Origin: an uncultured Myxococcales bacterium
Lineage (GTDB): Bacteria; Myxococcota_A; UBA9042
Assembly (NCBI GenBank): GCA_903919145.1
Contig: CAIXGW010000139.1
Span: 1 to 33,926 of the forward strand
Length of the DNA: 33,926 bases
Reading direction: 5' to 3'
The notes below the pieces were generated by a model that saw nothing but the letters and a program-made list of their open reading frames with translations, was not told the DNA's origin and did not search any database. Position numbers and translations under genes: made by a program. Shown piece by piece: positions 1 through 6,698 of this stretch (its first letter is position 1; each line of letters starts with the position of its first letter).

Positions 1-452
1 ACCGACAAGGTCAGGCTGGCACCGGCGGTCAGCGGCACGCTGCACACCAGGTTCCACACCGGCGCGTCGGTGCTTTGCAGGACCGCCGACTTGCAGACCG
101 GCGTGGCTGCCACCGGGGCTGGCGCTGCGCCGGCGCCCGCCCCTGCGGCAGCGGCCGGGGTCAGTGTGACCTCGACGTAGGGGTCGGGGCCGCTGCCGTC
201 GCTGTCCCAGGGCTTGCCGTCGTCGCCGTAGCTGCTGAAGTCAGTAGCTTTTTCCAGCGTTATCCGGTAGGTGCGCGGCAGATCGGCGCCGCAGCGGCGG
301 TTGCCCGCCGCGCCAGCGCAAACCTCGGTAGCGGCGCACTCCGCCTGTGCGGCGCAGGCCTTGCCGCCGGCGGCGCCGCTGCTGACGGGCTCGGTCGCGC
401 AGGCTGCGCACAGGGTCGCCGCCAAGCCGATAGCCAGGCTGGTCAACCTCAT
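1..452 (-). CDS. Small secreted lipoprotein, cut by the left window edge
   Basis: The frame opens at ATG 452-450 and stays open to base 1, giving about 150 residues without a stop. The start reads MRLTSLAIGLAATLCAAC: a basic residue, a hydrophobic core, then LCAAC, a fair but not ideal lipobox with Cys18. A short Cys-rich stretch follows (four Cys between about residues 30 and 55). After it comes a domain with the pattern GDDGKPWDSDGSGPDPYVEV, an acidic turn followed by a beta strand that resembles C2-like calcium-binding folds; that likeness is inference only. An Ala/Gly/Pro linker and a second Cys pair follow before the edge. The ATG overlaps the stop of the glucan phosphorylase gene (ATGA, bases 452-449), so translation is probably coupled to it. 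Function unknown. Confidence 0.72.
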   Translation of the reverse strand, partial: MRLTSLAIGLAATLCAACATEPVSSGAAGGKACAAQAECAATEVCAGAAGNRRCGADLPRTYRITLEKATDFSSYGDDGKPWDSDGSGPDPYVEVTLTPAAAAGAGAGAAPAPVAATPVCKSAVLQSTDAPVWNLVCSVPLTAGASLTLS

Positions 453-2173
453 TGAGCCGTCCAAGAGCCAGAGGGAGCCCGGCCCACCGCCGTTGGCCCT
501 TCGCCGTGGGCAATGTAGGCCTGGGCGTGCTTCCAGCCGTAGTAGCGGGTGGCGTAGTCCAGGACCATCCGCCGCGCCGAGAATTGCGGTGCCGTGTGCA
601 CGGCCGCCATCTGCATGCGCCGCCACTTGGGCCGGTCGCCGTAGTAGGTCGGCAGCACGCTGTGCTCCAAGGCGCTGTACAGGTTGTTGGCGTCGCGGTG
701 GTCGTCGCGGTTTTCTTCTTCGTGGCCAATGGCCCAGCCATTGACGTCGTGCTGGCACGCCTCGGCCCACCAGCCATCCAGGATAGACAGGTTGGGCACG
801 CCGTTGAGCGCGGCCTTCATGCCTGAGGTGCCGCAGGCTTCCAAAGGTCGCACGGGGTTGTTGAGCCAGATGTCGACGCCAGCGGTCAGCTTGTGGCCCA
901 ACCACATGTTGTAGTTGGTCAAAAAGCCAATGCGCAGCTCGCCGCGCAGCTTGTGAGACATCGCGATGATCTCGCGGACCAGCTTGCGGCCCTCGCCGTC
1001 CTTCTCGTGGGCCTTGCCGGCAAACAGCACCTGCAGGCGCCCGCCGCTGATCGCGATCAGCCGCTCTACATCGCTGAACAGCAGGTTGGCGCGCTTGTAG
1101 GAGGCCATGCGCCGGGCAAAGCCAATGGTCAGCACGTCGGTGTCAAAGCCCAGCTGGGTCATGCCGTTGGCGTACTCCAGCAGCTCTTTCTTGGCGCGGC
1201 GGCGGGCCTTGTCGAACGCAATGGGGTCGACCTGGAAAATGCCCTGCAACACGGCGGGATTGTCGCGCCAGCCGTGCAGGTGGTAGTCGTACAGCGCCCC
1301 CATTTCCGGAGACACCCAGGTGTCAAAGTGTACGCCGTTGGTCAGCGGCTCGACCTTGACGCCGCCCGGCCGCGCCTGATCAAACAGCGGCTCGGCCACC
1401 CGCGAATTGATGACGGACACGCCGTTGATGCTGCTGGCCAGGTTGGCGGCCATCCACGCCATGTTCAGGTTGTCTTTGCCGCCCAGCTTGAGCGCCAGCG
1501 GAGGCATCAAGCCGTCCAGGATGCGCTCGACATCGCGGTAGTCGAAGCGATCAAAGCCCGCCGGCACCGGGGTGTGGGTGGTGAAGTGGACGCGCTTGCG
1601 GGTCTCTTCCAGGGAGCCGAGCTCGCCGAGCATGGCCGCCGCAAACAGCGCCGTGTGGCCTTCGTTGAGGTGCGCGTACAGGTCCTCTGAGTAGCCCAGG
1701 GCCTTGATAGCCGCAAAGCCGCCAAAGCCAAGCACGGCTTCCTGGCGCAAGCGGTTCACAACGTCGCCGCCGTACAGCATGTTGGACACTGGCCGCCACA
1801 CCGGTGAATTGCCTTCGACGTCGGTGTCCAGGAAGAGCACCGGGCAGCCGTGGCCGTGGCGACCGTGGACCCAGCGCCGCCAGACCTTGATGTGCACGAC
1901 TTCAGACTCAAAGGGCAGAGACAGCGTGTGGCCGGTCTCTTCCAGCACGTCGGCTGGGTCGCACAGCGGAAAGTCCAGACGCTGCTCGCCGTAGTAATCC
2001 ACCGACTGCATTCCGTAGCCCTGCTTGTAGAACAGGGTGACGCCCACCAGCGGCACGCCCAAGTCTGCGGCGGCTTTGACGTGGTCGCCGGCCAGCACGC
2101 CCAAGCCACCCGAGTAGGTGGGCACGGCGGTAGAAAGGCCGATCTCTGCAGTAACGTAGGCAATATGCTTCAC
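449..2173 (-). CDS. glgP: Alpha-glucan phosphorylase, short form (GT35)
   Basis: This enzyme releases glucose-1-phosphate from alpha-1,4-glucans such as glycogen or maltodextrin, using pyridoxal phosphate, in the cytoplasm. The 574-residue product begins with the family's N-terminal pattern (AYVTAEIGL, then PTYSGGLGVLAGDH at about 18-31). It has TTHTPVPAGFDRF near 198-210, LTNGVHFDTW near 278-287 and GFARRMASYKRANL near 351-364. The PLP-lysine segment is CGTSGMKAALNG with Lys453; it has Cys where relatives usually have Ser. There is no N-terminal DUF3417 extension, so this is the short class. The GTG start at 2173 follows GGAG by 8 nt and lies 3 nt after the stop of the upstream lipoprotein gene; the downstream lipoprotein gene overlaps the stop. 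All three are probably co-transcribed. The symbol is by family; malP would be an equally fair name. Confidence 0.93.
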   Translation of the reverse strand: MKHIAYVTAEIGLSTAVPTYSGGLGVLAGDHVKAAADLGVPLVGVTLFYKQGYGMQSVDYYGEQRLDFPLCDPADVLEETGHTLSLPFESEVVHIKVWRRWVHGRHGHGCPVLFLDTDVEGNSPVWRPVSNMLYGGDVVNRLRQEAVLGFGGFAAIKALGYSEDLYAHLNEGHTALFAAAMLGELGSLEETRKRVHFTTHTPVPAGFDRFDYRDVERILDGLMPPLALKLGGKDNLNMAWMAANLASSINGVSVINSRVAEPLFDQARPGGVKVEPLTNGVHFDTWVSPEMGALYDYHLHGWRDNPAVLQGIFQVDPIAFDKARRRAKKELLEYANGMTQLGFDTDVLTIGFARRMASYKRANLLFSDVERLIAISGGRLQVLFAGKAHEKDGEGRKLVREIIAMSHKLRGELRIGFLTNYNMWLGHKLTAGVDIWLNNPVRPLEACGTSGMKAALNGVPNLSILDGWWAEACQHDVNGWAIGHEEENRDDHRDANNLYSALEHSVLPTYYGDRPKWRRMQMAAVHTAPQFSARRMVLDYATRYYGWKHAQAYIAHGEGPTAVGRAPSGSWTAQ

Positions 2174-2176
2174 TGG

Positions 2177-3187
2177 TTACACTCCAGGGCGGATGGCGTC
2201 CTTCAAGGCGCCGGAGGAAGGGACGGGCGAGGCCTTGGCGCTGGGTGCCCGGCCTGCTGAGGGCGGATAGGAAGGGGGCGGCGAATAGCCGGGCGGTGGC
2301 TTGTAGCCAGGCGGCGGCGGAGCGTAGCGGGGGGGCGCAGGGGGCGCCATCAGGCCGCGGCTGCGCATCTGCTTCCAGCTTGGCCAGGTAAAGGAGATGC
2401 CAATGGTGGCAGCCAGGGTGGGCAGGTCAAAATTGGCAGAGACGACACCAGGTTGCTTGGCGGTGACCACAAAGCGGTTGTCCGTCAAGACGTGAAAGTC
2501 TTCGCTGGTCGGCCGACCCTGGCTGTCCAGCCCGCCAGCTCGGGCGGTGATGGTCAGGTCTTCATTGCGCTCTGCCGTTTGGTTGACCCGGGCGGAAAAC
2601 TGGCCAAACAGGTGGGCCCAATCGGCGATCTCGTACTCAGCCCCCAAGGTCGCGTACCAGCCTTTGCGGCTCTCTGACGACTCGTAGCGCACCTCGTCGC
2701 CGTTTTGCAGCAGCGCGTCGCCCACCTGCACCGGCGCGCCCACGGCCAAGACGTAGTCGGCAGCGACCTTGGCCGCCAGGCTTTGATAGCTAAGGCCAAT
2801 CAGCGCCCGCCAGCGATCCTCTCCGCCAATGCGCAGGGGATGCTTGTACAGCACGTCAAACTGCAGCGTCTCTATGAGCGCTGGGGCATTGAGGCCCGGC
2901 GCCACCACCATGCGCAGAAACGGCAGGTCAAGACCAAAGGACAGCTGGGTGACCGCGCTCATCGGCCCGACCTGGCCGCCCTGCGGGGCAAGCTTGATCG
3001 GCAGGGTGTAGGGCTGCCCCGTCCAGCTGGGCGGACTCTGCGCCAGCATGTCGACGCCAGAGAAGTTGTAGGTCCCTTCTACCTTTGGCGAAAGCACGGT
3101 CTGCTGCAGGCCGGCCGTGCAGCCGCTAGCGGCCCAGGCACAGGCGGCGATCGCCAGCAGGATTTTGTTGACGCCCCTAGTACCCAA
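2177..3187 (-). CDS. Lipoprotein with beta-rich body and Pro-rich tail
   Basis: The coding frame is certain from the signal-like segment NKILLAIAACAWAASGC (lipobox ASGC) to the stop. The body of about 260 residues has alternating polar and aromatic strands (for example GWYATLGAEYEI, HLFGQFSARVNQ, LAATIGISFTW), like a small outer-membrane or surface beta structure. It ends in a Pro/Tyr-rich tail (PPPPGYKPPPGYSPPPSYPP) that may span or touch the wall. The start is uncertain: no ATG or GTG lies just before the signal segment. The best candidate is TTG 3187-3185 (about 336 residues), without a visible Shine-Dalgarno. That codon lies inside the left arm of the nested palindrome, so the original start may have been overwritten. 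The frame stays open upstream to 3526, but that stretch overlaps the neighbouring gene and looks non-coding. It is probably transcribed with glgP, 3 nt downstream. Function unknown. Confidence 0.7.
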   Translation of the reverse strand: MGTRGVNKILLAIAACAWAASGCTAGLQQTVLSPKVEGTYNFSGVDMLAQSPPSWTGQPYTLPIKLAPQGGQVGPMSAVTQLSFGLDLPFLRMVVAPGLNAPALIETLQFDVLYKHPLRIGGEDRWRALIGLSYQSLAAKVAADYVLAVGAPVQVGDALLQNGDEVRYESSESRKGWYATLGAEYEIADWAHLFGQFSARVNQTAERNEDLTITARAGGLDSQGRPTSEDFHVLTDNRFVVTAKQPGVVSANFDLPTLAATIGISFTWPSWKQMRSRGLMAPPAPPRYAPPPPGYKPPPGYSPPPSYPPSAGRAPSAKASPVPSSGALKDAIRPGV

Positions 3188-3322
3188 GACCGTTAATTCG
3201 ATCCGGGCTGCGCCCGGTTCTTGTTCACAGGTCTTGGGTCCTACTGCTGGGTCTTCTTCCGTACCCCAAACCGCGTCCGTTCCGGATCCCGGAACGAAAT
3301 TGGGGTTTGGGGTACTAGTGGC
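3173..3322. repeat. Double nested palindrome, REP-doublet or MITE-like
   Basis: Two palindromic units stand head to head. Unit A (3182-3239) has perfect 10-bp outer arms, ACCCAAGACC at 3182-3191 and GGTCTTGGGT at 3230-3239. They enclose a 6-bp hairpin, CCGGGC/GCCCGG, at 3203-3217. Unit B (3261-3315) has perfect 12-bp outer arms, GTACCCCAAACC at 3261-3272 and GGTTTGGGGTAC at 3304-3315. They enclose an 8-bp hairpin, CGTTCCGG/CCGGAACG, at 3278-3296. The outermost ends also form an imperfect 19-bp terminal inverted repeat, 3173-3191 against 3304-3322, with 16 of 19 positions pairing. No T-tract follows on either strand and I see no target-site duplication. The layout resembles REP doublets (BIMEs) or a very short MITE. 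It lies between two minus-strand genes and covers the likely start of the downstream one. Confidence 0.8.
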
Positions 3323-3351
3323 AATGGCGGCTCCGCGGTGAATTTGCACCG

Positions 3352-3846
3352 TCACACCTCTTCTAGCGAGTGGATGAGCCGCGGCCCGCGATCGACTGGC
3401 GCGGGCGGGTGGTCTTGGGGCTCGGTCAGCGCGCCGCCACCTACCTGGGCATATTCCCAGATCATGTCGTCCAGCATGCGGACGGCCTCTTCTGGCTCCA
3501 TAGCGTCGGCTGGCATGCGCCGGCACAGCACCGCGGCGATCTCGTCGTCGTTGATCGGCAACAGTCCGACGGCACAGGTCAAAAGCCGGGGGTTTAGGGC
3601 AAAAAGCCCAGCGCCATCTGCACTTTGGCGCAGCGTGTCCCAGTCGCCAATGACCACTGCAATCAGCAGGGCCACGCCGACCTGGGCGTCCGGTTCGACC
3701 ACCAAGATGCAGGTGGCCTGGTGGACCGGATGGGTAAAACTCAAGGCCGCAGCGTCGGTAGCGATGTCACTGTCGATCTCGACGTCGTTCATCGCCGCCA
3801 GGACCGCTTCTTTCAATCGCTCGGCATGGCGCTGCAAGTCGAACAC
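3352..3846 (-). CDS. Unrecognised 164-residue cytoplasmic protein
   Basis: The start is GTG 3846-3844 with a strong GGGAGGA 4-5 nt upstream. The protein is acidic, has no signal peptide or membrane segment, and mixes short beta strands (TCILVVEP, VGVALLIAVVIGDW) with a helical C-terminal half (DDEIAAVLCRRM, EEAVRMLDDMIWEYAQ). Its size and order of elements recall YbjN or type III chaperone-like folds, but no motif proves this, so I leave it as hypothetical. It ends with a Pro-rich, possibly disordered tail. It is the first gene of the minus-strand series that leads to the glucan phosphorylase. The palindrome element separates it from the next gene, so transcription may be partly uncoupled there. 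Confidence 0.72.
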   Translation of the reverse strand: MFDLQRHAERLKEAVLAAMNDVEIDSDIATDAAALSFTHPVHQATCILVVEPDAQVGVALLIAVVIGDWDTLRQSADGAGLFALNPRLLTCAVGLLPINDDEIAAVLCRRMPADAMEPEEAVRMLDDMIWEYAQVGGGALTEPQDHPPAPVDRGPRLIHSLEEV

Positions 3847-3935
3847 GGCTTCCTCCCGCGGCTAGGCCGCCCGCAAGGTTACGCGCCCAACTCGGCCAAG
3901 CGCAAGTCCACAAGGCCCGCCGCGGCGCCACGGCG

Positions 3936-4026
3936 GTGAATCGCTGTAGTGAGTCGCTCTAGTGAGTCGCTGCAGTGAGTCGCTGCAGTGAGTCGTTGTA
4001 GCGAATCGCTGCAGTGAATCGCGGCG
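3936..4026. repeat. Tandem array of seven 13-bp repeats
   Basis: Seven head-to-tail copies of a 13-bp unit run without spacers from 3936 to 4026, with consensus GTGAGTCGCTGCA. Copies 3 and 4 (3962-3974 and 3975-3987) are identical; the others differ by one to four bases and the last is the most degraded. The period is not a multiple of three, so the array is not a coding repeat. It lies in the divergent gap between the 3352-3846 gene and the lipoprotein gene starting at 4077, ending 50 bp before that start. It could be a minisatellite or a set of binding sites. Confidence 0.88.
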
Positions 4027-4066
4027 GCCATAGTGCGTTGATCGGCGGTTGCCCAGAGCTGGGCTT

Positions 4067-4071
4067 AGGAG
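4067..4071 (+). promoter_or_regulatory. Shine-Dalgarno AGGAG fixing a GTG start
   Basis: AGGAG stands 5 nt before GTG 4077. This favours that codon over an upstream in-frame GTG at 4014 that lies inside the tandem repeats and has no ribosome site. It also puts the signal peptide close to the N-terminus. Confidence 0.7.
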
Positions 4072-4076
4072 TCGCC

Positions 4077-5228
4077 GTGGCCACGCCAGACATCGCCTTT
4101 GTAACCCTGCGCCATCGCAGCGCGCGCTGGTGGCTGGTGCTGCTCACGGCAGCGGCGGCGGTCCTGCCCGCCTGTGGCACCAGCACCGTCCAGATGGTGG
4201 TGGCGCGACCGGCGGTGATCAACGCTCGCGCCTACGGCGGCACCGTCACCATTGGCGCTTGGATCCCCGCCTACGCCGACTATGCCGAGGTGGCCGGGCA
4301 GCTGCGCCAAGAAATTGCCGAGAGGGTCTTGAACTCGGTGGCCGGCTCGGTGCGCCTGATGGACTACGGCGGCGGCCTGGTGGTGACCGGTCGCGTCGAC
4401 GAATACTCCATGAACCTTAGAGAGCTTGTGCGCACCGAGCCCTGCCACAAGCCCGCGCCCCCGCCGCCGCCCGCGGCCGAAGGCGAGGCGCCCGCGGCCA
4501 AGGTCCGGCCCCAGGCAATGGTCAATTCGACGTGTACCTGGCGGTGGTACGAGTGGCAGGCCCGCATGGCGGTGGAGGCCAAGGTGACCACGGCCTCTGG
4601 CGAGGTGCTGCTGTGGCGGCCGATCGTGGCGCAGCGCCAGGGCAAGACCTATGAGGGCAAGGACTATGTGCCGGCACCGCCCAACGCCCACGCGATCCTG
4701 CAGGTCCTGCGCCAGCACGTGGCTGACCAGGTGGCGTGGCTGGTGGCCCCGCGCAAAGAACGCGTCGATGCCGTCTTCTATGACTGCCAGGAGCCGGCCA
4801 AGGCGGTGTGCGAAGCGGGCGTACGTCAGATGGCTCAGTCACACTTTGATGAGGCGGTACAGGCGTTTACCGAGGCGATTGGCCGCCTGGAAGCCGCCAA
4901 GGCTGCGCCGGCTGAGCTGGCCAAGGCCCACTGGAACCGCGCGATCGTCTTTCAGTACAGCGGCCGGTTTGACGAGGGCTGGAACGACTTGCAGCGGGCC
5001 AAGCAGCTGGACCCCAAAGACGCCTACGATCAGCAACTGGTAGAGCTGCAGCGCGAACGCGCCATCTACACCCAGCTCATTGAACAGGGGGTGGCGGCGC
5101 CGACCGCCCCAGCCGCGCCGGCCGGCGGGAAGGCTGACCCCGTCCCCGCCGCTCCTAGCGGGCCGGCTCCGGGCCAGGGCGCTCCGGCGGGCCCGCCCGT
5201 GGCAGAGCCCGTGGCTCCCAAAGGCTAA
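4077..5228 (+). CDS. Lipoprotein with C-terminal TPR-like region
   Basis: The GTG start at 4077 gives 383 residues. The N-terminus has basic residues (LRHRSARWW), a hydrophobic core and the lipobox LPAC with Cys33. The next 200 residues form a mixed domain with a short Pro/Ala insert. A TPR-like segment spans about residues 244-316 (ALA-type spacing in SHFDEAVQAFTEAIGRLE, then AHWNRAIVFQYSGRFDEGWNDLQRAKQLDP). The last 40 residues are a Pro/Ala/Gly-rich tail. It probably sits on the periplasmic face of a membrane and binds other proteins through its TPRs; this is inference. The gene stands alone on the plus strand, downstream of the 13-bp repeat array. Confidence 0.85.
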   Translation: MATPDIAFVTLRHRSARWWLVLLTAAAAVLPACGTSTVQMVVARPAVINARAYGGTVTIGAWIPAYADYAEVAGQLRQEIAERVLNSVAGSVRLMDYGGGLVVTGRVDEYSMNLRELVRTEPCHKPAPPPPPAAEGEAPAAKVRPQAMVNSTCTWRWYEWQARMAVEAKVTTASGEVLLWRPIVAQRQGKTYEGKDYVPAPPNAHAILQVLRQHVADQVAWLVAPRKERVDAVFYDCQEPAKAVCEAGVRQMAQSHFDEAVQAFTEAIGRLEAAKAAPAELAKAHWNRAIVFQYSGRFDEGWNDLQRAKQLDPKDAYDQQLVELQRERAIYTQLIEQGVAAPTAPAAPAGGKADPVPAAPSGPAPGQGAPAGPPVAEPVAPKG

Positions 5229-5328
5229 TCCCCCAGGGCTGGCCATGGCGGCCCGGCCGCCGCCGTTGACGCAGACCCCTGCTGTGTAGCAGTGTTGCGG
5301 CCGCGCCCGACTGCGCCCGAGTCCGCCC

Positions 5329-6678
5329 ATGAATGAAGCGCTGATTTCTCATGATGGTCCAGGCCACCGCTGGCTGGCTTCGCTAGGGGCGCGCGGCATG
5401 GAGCTGGGCCTGCAGCGCATACGCCAGCTGCTGGAGCGCTTGGGCCGACCAGAGCGCGATCTGCCGCTGATCGCGGTGGCCGGTACCGATGGCAAGGGCT
5501 CGACGTCGGCGATGATCGCCGCGCTGCTGCAGGCCGCCGGGCTGCGGGTCGGCCACTATACCTCGCCCCACCTGGTAGAGACGCGCGAGCGGGTGCGGCT
5601 GGCCGAAGGCTTGGTCTCGGCTGAACAACTCGACGATGCGCTGGTGCAGACCCACCGCGCTGCGGCCGTGGAGCCAGCGCTGGACCCCACGCCGTTTGAA
5701 GCCCTGACCGCCGCAGCCCTGCTGCTGTTTCGGGTCGATCAGGTAGAGGTCGCTGTCTTGGAAGTGGGGCTTGGCGGCCGCCTGGACGCCGTCAACGCGA
5801 CGGAGCCGGTGGTCAGCGTCATTACCCACCTGGCCTACGACCACATGGCGGTGCTGGGCGATTCGCTGCCGCAGATCGCCTTTGAAAAGGCCGGTATTGC
5901 CCGAGAGGCCCGGGCGCTGGTGTGTGCGCAGCCCAGCCTGGTCAAGGCGGCTCTGCGCAAGCACGGCATCGCGCCACGGGTGTTGTCCTTGGGGCACGAT
6001 CTGCTGGTGGATCAGCACCAACTGACCGGTCAGCCGCCGCGCACGACGGCGGTGCTGCGCGGGCCGCTGCTGGCCGACGAGGCCATTGTCGAGCTCGGCT
6101 TGCCAGGCCGCCACCAGGCCGACAACGCAGCGCTCGCCGCCATGGCCTATTTGGCCTTTGCCGAGTGGTGGCTGCCGATGACGGGCCGGGCGCTGCCGCC
6201 GCTGGAGGATGCGCTGCCGGCCCTGCTCGACATCGACTGGCCGCTGCGCGCCGAAGTGCTGAGCACCCAGCCGCTGGTGATTGCCGATGCGGCGCACAAC
6301 CCTTCAGGCATGCAGGCTTTTGCCCAGCTCCTGCTGGAGCGCGGCAAGCTGTGGCAGGTCATCTTGGCCGTGCGCAAAGACCGCGACCCAGAAGAGCTGA
6401 TCCGCGCCCTGGCCCCCGTCACCCAGTGCTTTTTTCTGCCGCGCTGTGAGGGCGAGACGCTGCGCTCGGCGGAGGAGCTGACAGCGGCGATTGATCGCGC
6501 GGCCCCCGCAGCGGCTTATGCGGTGGGCAGCATCCAGAGGTGCTTTGCCGAAGCGACGACAGAAGCTGCGCGCGGCACCGGCGTGGCCATCACCGGCAGC
6601 CAGCACGCCCTGGGAGAGTGGCTGCAAAGCGGCGCACTGCGCAGTCCGCGGCTGCAAAAGCGCCTGACCCGCCCGTAG
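5329..6678 (+). CDS. folC: Folylpolyglutamate / dihydrofolate synthase (Mur ligase family)
   Basis: This cytoplasmic ATP-dependent ligase adds glutamate to folates; many bacterial versions also make dihydrofolate from dihydropteroate. The 449-residue length fits. The P-loop is GTDGKGST at 52-59, with Asp where the family usually has Asn. YTSPHL follows at 77-82, then the central EVGLGGRLDAVNA, HMAVLGDSLPQIAFEKAGI and the C-terminal DAAHNPSG, all hallmarks of FolC. ATG 5329 is the first good start; no strong Shine-Dalgarno is visible. The usual neighbours accD and dedD are absent, so the gene is on its own here. It converges on the GH57 gene with about 20 bp between the stops; that gap holds the 10-bp palindrome GCCCGCGGGC (6681-6690). 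Confidence 0.94.
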   Translation: MNEALISHDGPGHRWLASLGARGMELGLQRIRQLLERLGRPERDLPLIAVAGTDGKGSTSAMIAALLQAAGLRVGHYTSPHLVETRERVRLAEGLVSAEQLDDALVQTHRAAAVEPALDPTPFEALTAAALLLFRVDQVEVAVLEVGLGGRLDAVNATEPVVSVITHLAYDHMAVLGDSLPQIAFEKAGIAREARALVCAQPSLVKAALRKHGIAPRVLSLGHDLLVDQHQLTGQPPRTTAVLRGPLLADEAIVELGLPGRHQADNAALAAMAYLAFAEWWLPMTGRALPPLEDALPALLDIDWPLRAEVLSTQPLVIADAAHNPSGMQAFAQLLLERGKLWQVILAVRKDRDPEELIRALAPVTQCFFLPRCEGETLRSAEELTAAIDRAAPAAAYAVGSIQRCFAEATTEAARGTGVAITGSQHALGEWLQSGALRSPRLQKRLTRP

Positions 6679-6698
6679 CCGCCCGCGGGCTGTCAGCT

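Noticed and set aside
3182..3239. attC site of an integron in the nested palindrome
   Set aside because: The arms ACCCAAG/CTTGGGT resemble R boxes but lack the strictly needed GTT/AAC, and there is no integrase, cassette or L-box pattern.
3173..3322. Intrinsic terminator of the 3352-3846 gene
   Set aside because: The hairpins are strong, but neither strand has a T-tract after the stem and the double structure is longer than a terminator needs.
3936..4026. CRISPR array
   Set aside because: Units are 13 bp and directly joined with no unique spacers; no cas gene is near.
5229..5328. folC promoter with TTGACG
   Set aside because: A -35-like TTGACG is present but no -10 box at a fitting distance scores above chance.
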